A stretch of DNA of 52,605 nucleotides from Epsilonproteobacteria bacterium (ex Lamellibrachia satsuma) (GCA_003934925.1 JQIX01000053.1:1-52605), one strand, 5' to 3'; counted from the first letter of the stretch, positions 26,028 through 33,942 are shown. Notes: generated by a model from the letters alone, not told the origin. Made by a program: numbers and translations.

Positions 26028-26594
26028 GTGGATATTGCAGATGTAAAAAAAGAGTTAAGCAGTGATGAAAAAATACTTGAGAGTGCCTTCAAATTAGAGA
26101 CGCTTTATAAAAAATATAAATTTGTCATTTGGGGGGTAGCAGGGGCTCTTATTCTTTTCTTTGTGGGGACAACGGCGTTGAATGCTATCAAGCAGGCTAA
26201 ATTGGAAGATGCAAATAACGCATTTTTAACATTACAGAAAAAAGCAGATGATTCGCAGGCCCTTCAAACACTGAAAGAAAAAAATCCGGCACTTTTTGAA
26301 CTTTATGCGTATGCTCAGGCATCAAATAAGCAGGATGTAAAAGGATTAAGCAGTCTTGTGAACAGCAGCAATCCTGTGGTCGCAGATGCAAGTAAATATA
26401 CAGTGGCAACACTTGAAAGAAAACCTGTCGATTCGATCTTATATAAAGAAATGGCATTGCTTGAAGAAGCCTATCTTGATATTAAGGCAGGTGATACAAA
26501 AAGTGCCAAAGCCAAACTGGAACTCATTAACGAACGTTCACCACTTGCTACGATAGCATCACTTCTCGAGCACTCTACATTAAAGGCAAAATAA
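26028..26594 (+). CDS. YfgM-like single-pass membrane protein
   Basis: A 188-residue protein with a short cytoplasmic N-terminus, one membrane segment (residues 34-53, VIWGVAGALILFFVGTTALN) and a helical, alanine-rich periplasmic domain with TPR-like spacing. This is the layout of YfgM, a periplasmic chaperone partner of SecYEG. The next gene encodes a BamB-like propeller, and yfgM-bamB is a known pair in gammaproteobacteria, which supports the call. The start is GTG with TAGGAG before it. Its stop overlaps the next ATG (TAATG). Confidence 0.75.
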   Translation: MDIADVKKELSSDEKILESAFKLETLYKKYKFVIWGVAGALILFFVGTTALNAIKQAKLEDANNAFLTLQKKADDSQALQTLKEKNPALFELYAYAQASNKQDVKGLSSLVNSSNPVVADASKYTVATLERKPVDSILYKEMALLEEAYLDIKAGDTKSAKAKLELINERSPLATIASLLEHSTLKAK

Positions 26595-27607
26595 TGAAAC
26601 AAATATCACTCCTCACATTAACGGCTGCAGCACTGATGTTTTCAGGATGCAGTTCCAAGCAGTATTTTGAACCTGAGCAAAGCTATTCTGCATCAAGTGC
26701 AGCATCTTCCTATAGTGGTACTATCGTCGATATCAGCAGGGACGGTGCGACATTGCAGAACGGCCGGTATATCGGAAAACAGGGAGTAAGCAAGATCGAT
26801 CTCGGTGAAGGCTATCGGTTCTTAAGTGAAAGTCCTGCATACGTATTGGCGGGCAATACGGAAGGTATCCTGAAGATCATTGATAAAAGTACAGGTGAAG
26901 CTGTACGTGCGGTATCTCTGCATGTGCCTATCGTCTCTGCAACGATCAAAAATGGGGTGATCGCATATGTACTGAACAATAATGCATTTGGGATATACCG
27001 GATAAAAGATAATAGAAAAGTGGTAGAGAACCGTTCAGAAGTTACTTTTGCCATCGATACCAGAGCCGCAAGCCCGATATTTGTAGATAATTTGGCTGTT
27101 ATGCCGATGCTTGACGGAAAACTGATCGTTTTAAATGCTAAAGATACAGAAAATGCAAAAGTGATCTACATTAGCAGTGAAAAAGCCTTTAATAATGTTG
27201 TATATCTGTCACGTATGGGAAATATAATGATCGCGGCAACACCAAAGCGGCTTATTACACTGGGAAGTGATGGCCAAAAGGAGTATCATGCCAATATTTC
27301 AGAAGTGGCTACTTCACACGGGAATATTTATCTTTTCACGAAAGAGGGAGAAGTAGTAAAACTTGATACTGCACTTCAGCCGCTTGCATCAAAGAAATTT
27401 AAATATGCACACTTCTCAGCGGCCACAGCAGTAGGCGGAAGGGTTTTTGCTTTAGACCAGCAAGGCTCACTTATCGTACTCTCTGCAGACTTGGACAAAT
27501 ATAAGATCTATGATCTTGGAGAAGCAGATACACCGGTGTTTATTGTGGGAACAAAACTCTATAAAGACGGTAAGATCATCGAACTTTCTAAATTAGGCTA
27601 TGAGTGA
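26594..27607 (+). CDS. outer-membrane assembly lipoprotein, BamB-like beta-propeller
   Basis: A 337-residue lipoprotein. The signal peptide ends in the lipobox MFSGC (Cys19). The rest shows short repeated blades with patterns such as GILKIIDKSTGEAV, DGKLIVLNAKD, GEVVKLDTAL and GSLIVLSADL, as in PQQ-like propellers. Size and the YfgM-like neighbour point to BamB, the beta-barrel assembly factor. Other propeller lipoproteins cannot be excluded. The end overlaps the recombinase start by 8 bases. Confidence 0.78.
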   Translation: MKQISLLTLTAAALMFSGCSSKQYFEPEQSYSASSAASSYSGTIVDISRDGATLQNGRYIGKQGVSKIDLGEGYRFLSESPAYVLAGNTEGILKIIDKSTGEAVRAVSLHVPIVSATIKNGVIAYVLNNNAFGIYRIKDNRKVVENRSEVTFAIDTRAASPIFVDNLAVMPMLDGKLIVLNAKDTENAKVIYISSEKAFNNVVYLSRMGNIMIAATPKRLITLGSDGQKEYHANISEVATSHGNIYLFTKEGEVVKLDTALQPLASKKFKYAHFSAATAVGGRVFALDQQGSLIVLSADLDKYKIYDLGEADTPVFIVGTKLYKDGKIIELSKLGYE

Positions 27608-28415
27608 TCTGTTAATTGCTTTCGAGGAGTATCTGAGTGTCACAAAGGCACTCGATACGCTTACCGTTTCTTCCTATCTCAGTGATCTGCAGCAACTGGA
27701 AATCCATACACAAAAAACACTTACAAAACTTGATACTACGGATGTGCTTCAGTTTCTGGCTACTTTTGAGAACAAACGGACGCTCAACAGAAAACTCTCT
27801 GCGATCAACACTTTTTTTCACTTTTGCCATCTTCAAAACTTTACCTATGAAAAGATCAAGATACCTATGGCAAAAGTACCTAAAAACCTCCCAAAATACC
27901 TAAATAATGATGATATTCTGCAAGCTATAAAAATGATTGACAGAAGTACACGTATGGGCTTGCGTGATTATGCCTTGATACTTTTTCTGTATGCCAGCGG
28001 ATGCCGTATCTCTGAAGCGTTGAATGTTCAAAGGGGCGATATTGTAGATGGATGGCTTAAGATACGTTTTGCGAAAGGAGAAAAAGAGAGAGTGGTTCCT
28101 TTGGCACCTGTGGCCACAGAAGCATTGGATGCGTACCTTCAAAAGCAGAATATGGCAAGTTCCTATCTGTGGCTCAACTACAGAGGTGAACCGTTAAGCC
28201 GTATCTCTGCCTATAAGATCGTGAAAAAATACTTGGGTGTATCTCCTCATGTACTGCGACATTCTTTTGCTTCTTCTCTTATTATCGGCGGGGCTGACTT
28301 GCGTGTTGTCCAGGAGCTTTTGGGACACAGCTCTCTTGAAACCACACAGATCTATACGCATATACAAAAACAGAATCTGGCTGACACAATGCACAGTTAT
28401 CATCCGCTTAGCTGA
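27600..28415 (+). CDS. tyrosine recombinase, XerC/XerD type
   Basis: A 271-residue site-specific recombinase. The SAM-like core-binding domain covers about residues 1-85. The catalytic set is complete: Arg136 (GCRISEAL), Lys159 (FAKGEKER), His217 and Arg220 (HVLRHSF), His243 (LLGHSS) and Tyr252 (QIYTHI). It is shorter than the XerH of Campylobacter and Helicobacter, which I recall at about 360 residues. It may be a chromosome-dimer resolvase or a second Xer. No dif-like site is seen nearby. The gene converges on the secreted protein at 28419. Confidence 0.9.
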   Translation: MSDLLIAFEEYLSVTKALDTLTVSSYLSDLQQLEIHTQKTLTKLDTTDVLQFLATFENKRTLNRKLSAINTFFHFCHLQNFTYEKIKIPMAKVPKNLPKYLNNDDILQAIKMIDRSTRMGLRDYALILFLYASGCRISEALNVQRGDIVDGWLKIRFAKGEKERVVPLAPVATEALDAYLQKQNMASSYLWLNYRGEPLSRISAYKIVKKYLGVSPHVLRHSFASSLIIGGADLRVVQELLGHSSLETTQIYTHIQKQNLADTMHSYHPLS

Positions 28416-28418
28416 TCT

Positions 28419-28835
28419 TTATCGAACCCGCCCTCTTAAAGTGACTGCTGTAAATACTCTACCGCGTTCACATACAAACCTTGATGAGCTGGAGTATTTA
28501 CGCTTAAAGCGGTAACTGTAGATATCAACTACGGATCTTTTTCTTTCTTTTCTAGCTCTTTTTTGCAAAGCAATGATAGCGGAGGCGAATGCCCGGTTGC
28601 ATGCTTCGCTTGTACTTTTGGAACCATTCATAGTTCTTCTTGTAGCAGTCCATATTTTTCCTCTATGTTTTCTGTCCCCAAAAGACAATCTGATATGACG
28701 ATCGATCCTTCCGTTGGATCTACTGTCCTTTAATGCACTTTTAATGGAGAATGTATAGGTCTTCCCGCGCGCATACCCATTGGAACTTAGAAATATGATC
28801 AACATCAAGACCCATAAAGGATATAATTTTTTCAT
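28419..28835 (-). CDS. secreted protein of the family often labelled excinuclease ATPase subunit
   Basis: A 138-residue protein with a signal peptide (residues 1-22, ending NGYARG) and no membrane segment after it. The pattern LSFGDRKHRGKIW ... STSEACNRAFASAIIALQKRARK ... VVDIYSYRFKRKYSSSSRFVCERG matches, by my recollection, a small periplasmic family widely mis-annotated as an excinuclease subunit. It has no ATPase motif. Two Cys residues (in EACNRAF and RFVCERG) may form a disulfide. The protein is very basic. Function is unknown. Confidence 0.7.
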   Translation of the reverse strand: MKKLYPLWVLMLIIFLSSNGYARGKTYTFSIKSALKDSRSNGRIDRHIRLSFGDRKHRGKIWTATRRTMNGSKSTSEACNRAFASAIIALQKRARKERKRSVVDIYSYRFKRKYSSSSRFVCERGRVFTAVTLRGRVR

Positions 28836-28897
28836 AGAATACTTCCTTTTTTGTTAAAATTTATCATAAATTATCTTGAAAACAGATTATTATATAG

Positions 28898-29058
28898 CCC
28901 AAATCCCGAAATAGGATTCTTGCAATCTTTAGTAATGCTTGTGTTTAAGTGGTTTGTGTCAAATTTAAGTCGCACCCGTAGGTTCGGCGATGATTTTACA
29001 CGAATTCCTTGAATACAATGATTGTAAGGAGTGCTGAATTTCTATTTCTGGATTTGGG
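28898..29058. mobile_element. MITE-like element with 17-bp inverted ends and 5-bp target duplication
   Basis: The left end CCCAAATCCCGAAATAG (28898-28914) matches the reverse complement of the right end (29042-29058) at 16 of 17 positions. The 161-bp element is flanked by TATAG on both sides (28893-28897 and 29059-29063), a direct repeat fitting a 5-bp target duplication. It has no room for a transposase. It lies just upstream of the unknown gene at 29100 and could supply part of its promoter. Confidence 0.75.
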
Positions 29059-29099
29059 TATAGCATGAATTGGAAGTATCATTTGGGTATTATATTATT

Positions 29100-29444
29100 A
29101 TGAAAGAGATCGTAGAGTATTTACAGCATAAAAACATCATTTTTAAATCTCTTAAAGAGATCACACCTAAAGAGCTTGGCTCACGGAAAAAAATAAAACT
29201 TTATTTGGGCATCGACCTGAATGGCTATTATGCTTTAGTGATGAAGATTGAAAAAAAGAGCAGGATACTTCGAAAAGAAGCAGGAGAACTCATGGTTTTG
29301 CATGAGAAAATGGAAAAGTATATCGACAGCAGGATCACTAAAAAATATATTATCATAAATGCACCTCTCTGTTCCCATGCAAAAAAAATACTGGAAGAAA
29401 ATGGCTGGAAAGTATTTGCTGCTTTGCAGCAAAGTGAGGAGTGA
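29100..29444 (+). CDS. conserved protein of unknown function upstream of coaX
   Basis: A 114-residue basic protein, alternating strands and helices (KKIKLYLGIDLNGYYALVMK, then LRKEAGELMVLHEKMEKY, then KKYIIINAPLC). It has no signal peptide. I recall similar unnamed proteins in epsilonproteobacteria but no function. The mix of a GIDxxGYY strand and a KKSR segment might suggest a small nuclease-like fold; this is a weak guess. The last codons (LQQSEE) and the stop come from repeat H4, so the C-terminus has been rewritten by the repeat. A TTG at 29070 would start inside or next to the MITE and is rejected. Confidence 0.7.
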   Translation: MKEIVEYLQHKNIIFKSLKEITPKELGSRKKIKLYLGIDLNGYYALVMKIEKKSRILRKEAGELMVLHEKMEKYIDSRITKKYIIINAPLCSHAKKILEENGWKVFAALQQSEE

Positions 29445-29461
29445 GGAGTGAGGAGTGAGGA
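29415..29461 (+). repeat. heptad-hairpin repeat H4 at the junction to coaX
   Basis: A perfect 8-bp hairpin TTTGCTGC-ttt-GCAGCAAA (29415-29433) touches four copies of GTGAGGA (29434-29461). The repeat holds the stop codon of the upstream gene, several GAGGAG Shine-Dalgarno-like motifs and the GTG start used for coaX. Confidence 0.85.
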
Positions 29462-30080
29462 GTTAAAAAATATAGTGTTGGCAGATATTGGGAATACGCA
29501 TTTTCATATCTATGATGGAAAGAGAGTTGAGCATCTTAACTACAGTGATGCCATTGAAAAATACAGAGATGAAAAACTCTATTACATCTCAGTCAAACAT
29601 CAACTTTCCTCAAAAATAGAGCAGATAAAAGAGTGGAAAAATATTTCTTCTTTTATCAGGATAAAAGGTGAGTATGAGACAATGGGAGTGGACAGAAAAG
29701 CATTGTGTCTAAGTCATGAAAATGGTGTTTTTATAGATGCAGGGTCTGCCATTACGGTAGATATCGTAAAAGACGGTATTTATCAGGGAGGCTTTATTTT
29801 TCCCGGTATCAAGGCGATGCTTGAAAGCTACAGGACCATCTCTCCCGCACTCGATACACAGCTAAATCCGGATATATCATTAGAACAGCTCCCTGCCACA
29901 ACTAAAGATGGGATAAGCTATGGTATAATCGCGTCCATAAAAACACTCATAGAAAAGCATAAAGATAAAAAAAGACTCTACTTCACTGGTGGAGACGGCA
30001 AGTTGCTTGCAGGCTTCTTTAGAGATGCGATCTATGATGATACATTAGTCTTTCAGGGCATATTGAAGGTTTTACAATGA
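29448..30080 (+). CDS. coaX: type III pantothenate kinase
   Basis: A 210-residue kinase of the ASKHA fold, first step of coenzyme A synthesis. The phosphate-1 motif is ADIGNTHFHIYDG near the start, the central DAGSAITVDIVKDG is diagnostic, and GGFIFPGIKAML and YFTGGDGKLLAGFF complete the fold. It is shorter than Bacillus CoaX (about 255) but normal for epsilonproteobacteria. The start is uncertain: GTG at 29448 lies in repeat H4, and GTG at 29475 (VLADIGNTHF) is equally plausible, with GAGGAG further upstream. Confidence 0.9.
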   Translation: MRSEELKNIVLADIGNTHFHIYDGKRVEHLNYSDAIEKYRDEKLYYISVKHQLSSKIEQIKEWKNISSFIRIKGEYETMGVDRKALCLSHENGVFIDAGSAITVDIVKDGIYQGGFIFPGIKAMLESYRTISPALDTQLNPDISLEQLPATTKDGISYGIIASIKTLIEKHKDKKRLYFTGGDGKLLAGFFRDAIYDDTLVFQGILKVLQ

Positions 30081-30094
30081 AGATAATCACAAAA

Positions 30095-30150
30095 GCATTG
30101 CAAAGTGATGCAAACCGACACTCATCACTCATCACTCATCACTCATCACT
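30095..30150 (-). repeat. heptad-hairpin repeat H6 between coaX and hisG
   Basis: Four and a half copies of ACTCATC on plus (30120-30150), that is GTGATGA on minus. An imperfect hairpin GCATTGC-aaa-GTGATGC (30095-30111) lies on the far side. Orientation is opposite to H3. Confidence 0.75.
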
Positions 30151-30169
30151 TTCACCTCAAGGAGGTGAA
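30151..30169 (+). promoter_or_regulatory. hairpin sequestering the hisG ribosome binding site
   Basis: TTCACCT (30151-30157) pairs perfectly with AGGTGAA (30163-30169) around the loop CAAGG. The stem and loop hold AAGGAGGTGA, a full match to the 16S anti-Shine-Dalgarno, just before the GTG start of hisG. Folding would hide the site. Confidence 0.5.
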
Positions 30170-30171
30170 CC

Positions 30172-30792
30172 GTGTTAACAGTAGCACTTCCAAAAGGAAG
30201 GATCGCAGAGCAGACACTGGAGATATTTGCAGAGATCTTCGGCGGAGAGTTCAGGTTCGAGGGGCGTGAGCTCATTATGGAAAAAGAGGGGTTCCGTTTT
30301 TTAAATGTACGTAACCAGGATGTACCGACGTATGTGGAACACGGTGCAGCGGACATCGGTGTGGTCGGTCTGGATGTCATTACCGAAAAAGAGCTTGACA
30401 TCATCCAGCTTCTTGATATGCAGTTGGGTAAATGCAAAGTGGCTATCGGGATCAAAAATGAAGATGAACTGGACTGGTCACGGCCGAATATCAAAGTAGC
30501 GACCAAAATGGTGAACATTGCCAAGAACTACTTTGCCAAAAAAGCGGTAGGTGTGGAAGTGGTTAAGCTTTACGGTTCTATAGAACTTGCACCGCTTGTC
30601 GGTTTGGCAGATGCGATCGTAGATATCGTAGAGACTGGAAATACCATGAGAGAGAACGGCCTGAAAGTTGCTGAGGATATCATGGACTCTTCCGCACATC
30701 TCATTGCCAACAAGAACAGTTTCTACGCCAAAAAAGAGGAGATCCTCTCCCTGTATGAAAAGATCAAAGCAGTCGTAGAAAGCCGTGGCTAA
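30172..30792 (+). CDS. hisG: ATP phosphoribosyltransferase catalytic subunit, short form
   Basis: A 206-residue enzyme joining ATP and PRPP, first step of histidine synthesis. Family marks are LTVALPKGRIAEQTLEIF at the start, DVPTYVEHGAADIGVVGLDV, and the PRPP loop IVDIVETGNTMRENGL. It lacks the C-terminal regulatory domain, so it is HisG-S and would need HisZ, not seen here. The start is GTG with an exceptional AAGGAGGTGA site. The last codons overlap the next gene by 8 bases. Confidence 0.94.
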   Translation: MLTVALPKGRIAEQTLEIFAEIFGGEFRFEGRELIMEKEGFRFLNVRNQDVPTYVEHGAADIGVVGLDVITEKELDIIQLLDMQLGKCKVAIGIKNEDELDWSRPNIKVATKMVNIAKNYFAKKAVGVEVVKLYGSIELAPLVGLADAIVDIVETGNTMRENGLKVAEDIMDSSAHLIANKNSFYAKKEEILSLYEKIKAVVESRG

Positions 30793-31498
30793 TAATAGTG
30801 CTGATTCTCTAGACCTCTACGCCAAAGTAGAGGATCTTCTCGGCGTGAAAGAGGCTGCTCCAAGTCTCTATGCACACTATCTTCTTTTTTTAAATTCTAT
30901 TGATTTTGATACACTTTTAGATGTAGGCTGCGGTTCGGGGGATTTTCTGTATCAGATGCAGAGTGCTCTGGATATTCCAGCCGTCAAAGGGATCGATCTG
31001 AGCCCGCTGATGGTGGAGCAGACCAGAGCACAGGGGATCGATGCCGAATGTGTCGACTTGTGCCAGCTTGAAGAGAAATACGATGTGATCACAGCCGTGT
31101 TCGATATGCTCAACTATCTTGATAAAGAAGCGTTACAGCATTTTTTACTTTGTGTGAAAGAACATCTTAATGAGGGTGGGTACTTCTTATGTGATATCAA
31201 TACCCTCTATGGCTTTGAAAATGTTGCTGTGGGTTCTTACATTGTTGATGATGAAGAACGATTTTTAACGGTTGACAGTGACTTTGAAGCAGGGGAGTAC
31301 AGTTCCGAGTTTACACTTTTTGAAAAAGAGGGAGAGTATTTTAGGAAATCTCAAGAGATTATTAAACAGTACTATCATACCGTAGAAGAGATAGCCTCTT
31401 TAAGTAGATTGGAGTTTCTGCAGAGTGATGAGGTTAAGCTCTATGAACTGGAAGAGGCAGATAAGCAGTTTTTAGTATTTCAAAAAATTAACTTTTGA
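30785..31498 (+). CDS. class I SAM-dependent methyltransferase
   Basis: A 237-residue methyltransferase with the SAM loop LLDVGCGSGDFLYQM near residue 41, the acidic motif GIDLSPLMVEQ after it, and DVITAVFDMLNYLD as the motif IV region. The overlap with hisG (GTG start within its last codons) suggests coupled translation. The substrate cannot be read; small-molecule methyltransferases are the closest look-alikes. It converges on the CPBP gene at 31593. Confidence 0.85.
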   Translation: MANNSADSLDLYAKVEDLLGVKEAAPSLYAHYLLFLNSIDFDTLLDVGCGSGDFLYQMQSALDIPAVKGIDLSPLMVEQTRAQGIDAECVDLCQLEEKYDVITAVFDMLNYLDKEALQHFLLCVKEHLNEGGYFLCDINTLYGFENVAVGSYIVDDEERFLTVDSDFEAGEYSSEFTLFEKEGEYFRKSQEIIKQYYHTVEEIASLSRLEFLQSDEVKLYELEEADKQFLVFQKINF

Positions 31499-31592
31499 GA
31501 TATTTTAAAATTTTGGATCATCTATTATCAAGATATCTGACATAATCTAAAGATATTCTTGGATCTTTACGAAGCAGTTGGAATATTATAAT

Positions 31593-32036
31593 TTAATTAC
31601 CTATGAATGAAAAATAACAGAGATTGTAAAATATATGCAAGATTATACTTGGTGTGATTTTAGAATATTTCTCTTTAAAATAACCAAATACCAAAGATGG
31701 AAAAAATGTTAGAATGGCCCATATAATCTCATGATGTACAAAGTGCATGAATACAAAAAGGATCGAGGTCAGTAGATTAGCAATAGATAAGTTGAAAAAA
31801 AGTATTTGTTGTTTTGTTTTTTGACTGATATACTCTTGAATGATACCACGAAAAGTCAACTCCTCAATGACAGGATAGAGTAAAATAAGAAAAAAAAGAG
31901 ACTTCAGATCACCCAGCAACCAAAAAATATCGTCTGCTTTGTACTGAAAGATTTCACTATAAAATAGACAGAAGATCGGAGCGGCCAGAAGCGCCGCTCC
32001 GTATTGTATATCTAACGATAATCTCTCTTTTTGCAT
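31593..32036 (-). CDS. CPBP-family intramembrane protease, copy 1
   Basis: A 147-residue multi-pass membrane protein of the CPBP (Abi/CAAX protease-like) family. All three motifs are present: EExxxR at Glu58-Glu59-Arg63 (IEELTFRG), FxxxH at Phe94-His98 (FVFMH), and HxxxN at His134-Asn138 (HIFYN). It starts 8 bases after the peptidase gene at 32045 and so forms an operon with it. The paralogue at 39270 is colinear without gaps and aligned at every motif. CPBP proteases paired with CTERM-tailed substrates act as sorting enzymes (for example myxosortase and the JDVT-CTERM protease); I infer that role here. Confidence 0.88.
   Translation of the reverse strand: MQKERLSLDIQYGAALLAAPIFCLFYSEIFQYKADDIFWLLGDLKSLFFLILLYPVIEELTFRGIIQEYISQKTKQQILFFNLSIANLLTSILFVFMHFVHHEIIWAILTFFPSLVFGYFKEKYSKITPSIILHIFYNLCYFSFIGN
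31978..32000 (-). other. conserved coding hairpin in CPBP copy 1
   Basis: GGAGCGGC and GCCGCTCC form a perfect 8-bp stem around 7 bases, about codons 13-20 of the gene. The same stem is in the paralogue at 39306-39328. Confidence 0.6.
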
Positions 32037-32044
32037 AGAGAGAT

Positions 32045-33439
32045 CTATCTGAGATATTTACGTCTCAGTGGATAAAAGAGTGACATCATCATCATAAAAA
32101 TGAACATAAGGTCAAAACTTTTGTTATGAGGGTTGTAGGTACACCCACCGCCACCGCCATCACCGGAATCTGTTGCAGTAACGATCATCGTATCAAATCC
32201 GGCAGCACCATCGTTATCGGTAACTGTGAGTGTCAATGTATGATTCCCTGTAGTGGTAGGGGTATAGTTAAAAGTATCACTATTGGATAAAATCGTTGTT
32301 CCTTCTTTCCATTCATAACTTGCAATTGTTCCGTCCGTATCCGTTCCGCTTCCGGTGATTGTGATACTTTGGTTGACCTGTGTGGTTTTATCAGGACCGG
32401 CATCAGCTGTAGGTGGTTGGTTGGATGATTCATTTGAGTCTAGGTTGATAACGGTAACGCCAAAATGTTTCATTCCAGCATAACTATCTCCCCAAACCAT
32501 ACTATGAGTATCATAATCCCATGTATCGTGAAGATAAACCGTATTGCCCGTGTCGTTATACCCAACTCCTGCCATCGTATGTCCGGCCACATGGATCAGA
32601 ACGGGATGACCAGCATCAATTTCTGCTTTGTAGTCTGCAAAGGCGAAGCCACCTGTAGTAACGTTGGCATCAATCCTTTGGCTATATAGTGCAGTTACTG
32701 TATAGCCGCGTGATTCAAAAAAGAGCTTTAATCCATACGCACCATCATAATTATAGTAATTTGGCCCGGCACTCTCTAAATCTTCAGCAGTAAGTGGAGT
32801 ACCGTCAGGATAAAAATAAAATGATGTTGCCCCGTCAGAATTGCCATAGGCTGATTGGTTTGTCTTCATAAAATCGCCGGTACAATCATCATAGGTATGT
32901 TGAGCCCAATTACCGATATACGGGTCTTGCGCAGTACTGTTATATTTGATCCAATAGTCATCCACATGTCCATTGGTTGTTCGTCCATCCACTCCATTTC
33001 GTGTAGCACTTAGTGGACATTGTGCACGAGTGTCTCCACCGCTGTCCACCATTGTCCCCCATACCGAGTTATTGAGTTCCATTAGACCGCCATTGGTCGG
33101 TCCGCTATAAACATCAACATATCCTGTACGGTCATAATAGCCCGCAATCATCGCTCCGCTGGTTGCTGCACATCCAAAAGACCATTCAAATGCAGGAGTT
33201 TCTATCAAAGTATTTGTAGCAGCAGTTTGTTCGAGATCAAGTGCATTAACCGTTACCCGTTCAATACTTGGCGGAGGTGTTGAAGGCCCATTAATGGTGA
33301 TCTTGTTTAGGGTTGTCCCGCTCTCTGCCGTAACCGTAGTGGACTTATAATACTTTGCAAGCAATTCGCTTGATAGAGTATTTCCTGCCGCCCACATCGA
33401 CAAAGTTGTCAATATAGCCAATAAAAATATTTTTTTCAT
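32045..33439 (-). CDS. secreted C39-like cysteine peptidase with PKD domain and Cys-CTERM tail
   Basis: A 464-residue exported protein. A signal peptide (1-18) is followed by a short pro-region whose motif LNKITINGPSTPP (44-56) recurs in the lipoprotein at 33625. The peptidase domain has the nucleophile Cys90 in WSFGCAATSGAM, His287 in AGHTMAGVGY and Asp305 in YLHDTWDY, fitting the C39/papain-like fold. A PKD domain spans about 341-423 (PPTADAGPD ... LTLTVTDNDG). The tail is Gly-rich, then Cys433, TYNPHNK, a Met-rich hydrophobic stretch and RRKYLR. The tail should be processed by the CPBP protease encoded next. Confidence 0.85.
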   Translation of the reverse strand: MKKIFLLAILTTLSMWAAGNTLSSELLAKYYKSTTVTAESGTTLNKITINGPSTPPPSIERVTVNALDLEQTAATNTLIETPAFEWSFGCAATSGAMIAGYYDRTGYVDVYSGPTNGGLMELNNSVWGTMVDSGGDTRAQCPLSATRNGVDGRTTNGHVDDYWIKYNSTAQDPYIGNWAQHTYDDCTGDFMKTNQSAYGNSDGATSFYFYPDGTPLTAEDLESAGPNYYNYDGAYGLKLFFESRGYTVTALYSQRIDANVTTGGFAFADYKAEIDAGHPVLIHVAGHTMAGVGYNDTGNTVYLHDTWDYDTHSMVWGDSYAGMKHFGVTVINLDSNESSNQPPTADAGPDKTTQVNQSITITGSGTDTDGTIASYEWKEGTTILSNSDTFNYTPTTTGNHTLTLTVTDNDGAAGFDTMIVTATDSGDGGGGGCTYNPHNKSFDLMFIFMMMMSLFYPLRRKYLR

Positions 33440-33476
33440 TTGAATGCCCTTGTTATTTTAAACAATATGTATCTTT

Positions 33477-33482
33477 ATTATA
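33477..33482 (-). promoter_or_regulatory. -10 box of the C39-like peptidase operon
   Basis: TATAAT on the minus strand (TCTATAATAAAG), 38 bases before the ATG at 33439. The AAGGG before the start fits a ribosome binding site. The rest of 33440-33624 is AT-rich with nothing else seen. Confidence 0.5.
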
Positions 33483-33624
33483 GATTAATAAAGCTTTAAT
33501 ACTCTTACTTAATTATTTAGAATGAGATGTTTTATTGTGTAATATTATGAGGTAGTATTTAAAGTTAAGATTTAAGTTATGTTTATTTTTGAAAGGGATT
33601 TTTTTGTCGTGGGTGGAATCTGTC

Positions 33625-33864
33625 TTATGGAGTTGAATTGTAATCCTTTTTGGTTGTCGTATCAGGTTTTACGACAGGACGATCATATCCTTTTGGTGGA
33701 GTTGGAGGACCACTGATTGTGATCTTCTCAAGTTGCGTACCCTTATCTGTTTCAACTTTTTCTACATGATAATAGGGATTATCGGTTTTGGAATGTTTTG
33801 AGTTTTCTGCTACGCACCCTGTTAGCAAAGAAAGTGATGCCAAGCAACAAGTGGTTTTTTTCAT
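33625..33864 (-). CDS. small lipoprotein resembling the pro-region of the C39-like peptidase
   Basis: A 79-residue lipoprotein. The signal peptide ends in the lipobox LLTGC (Cys17). The mature part contains YYHVEKVETDKGTQLEKITI followed by SGPPTPP, which lines up with YY ... GTTLNKITINGPSTPP in the pro-region of the neighbouring peptidase. No catalytic domain follows; a short charged tail ends the protein. It lies upstream of the peptidase on the same strand, with its own promoter at 33943-33948. I infer a membrane-tethered inhibitor, chaperone or docking partner for the peptidase. A truncated duplicate without function is the alternative. Confidence 0.75.
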   Translation of the reverse strand: MKKTTCCLASLSLLTGCVAENSKHSKTDNPYYHVEKVETDKGTQLEKITISGPPTPPKGYDRPVVKPDTTTKKDYNSTP

Positions 33865-33942
33865 ACAAAGCTCCTTTTACACCAGCTTACTACGCTCTTC
33901 TTTTGTTAAACTAATTTAACTTTTATTAAGTATATTAAAAAA

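Noticed and set aside
27600-28415. Integrase of a genomic island or prophage
   Set aside because: No phage genes, tRNA or attachment repeats are nearby, and its size and motifs fit a housekeeping Xer recombinase.
28419-28835. Excinuclease subunit, as similar proteins are often labelled
   Set aside because: It has a signal peptide and no ATPase or zinc motifs, so a DNA repair role is not supported.
30118-30150. Short tandem repeats that could suggest a CRISPR array
   Set aside because: The unit is 7 bp with no spacers, and no cas genes are present.
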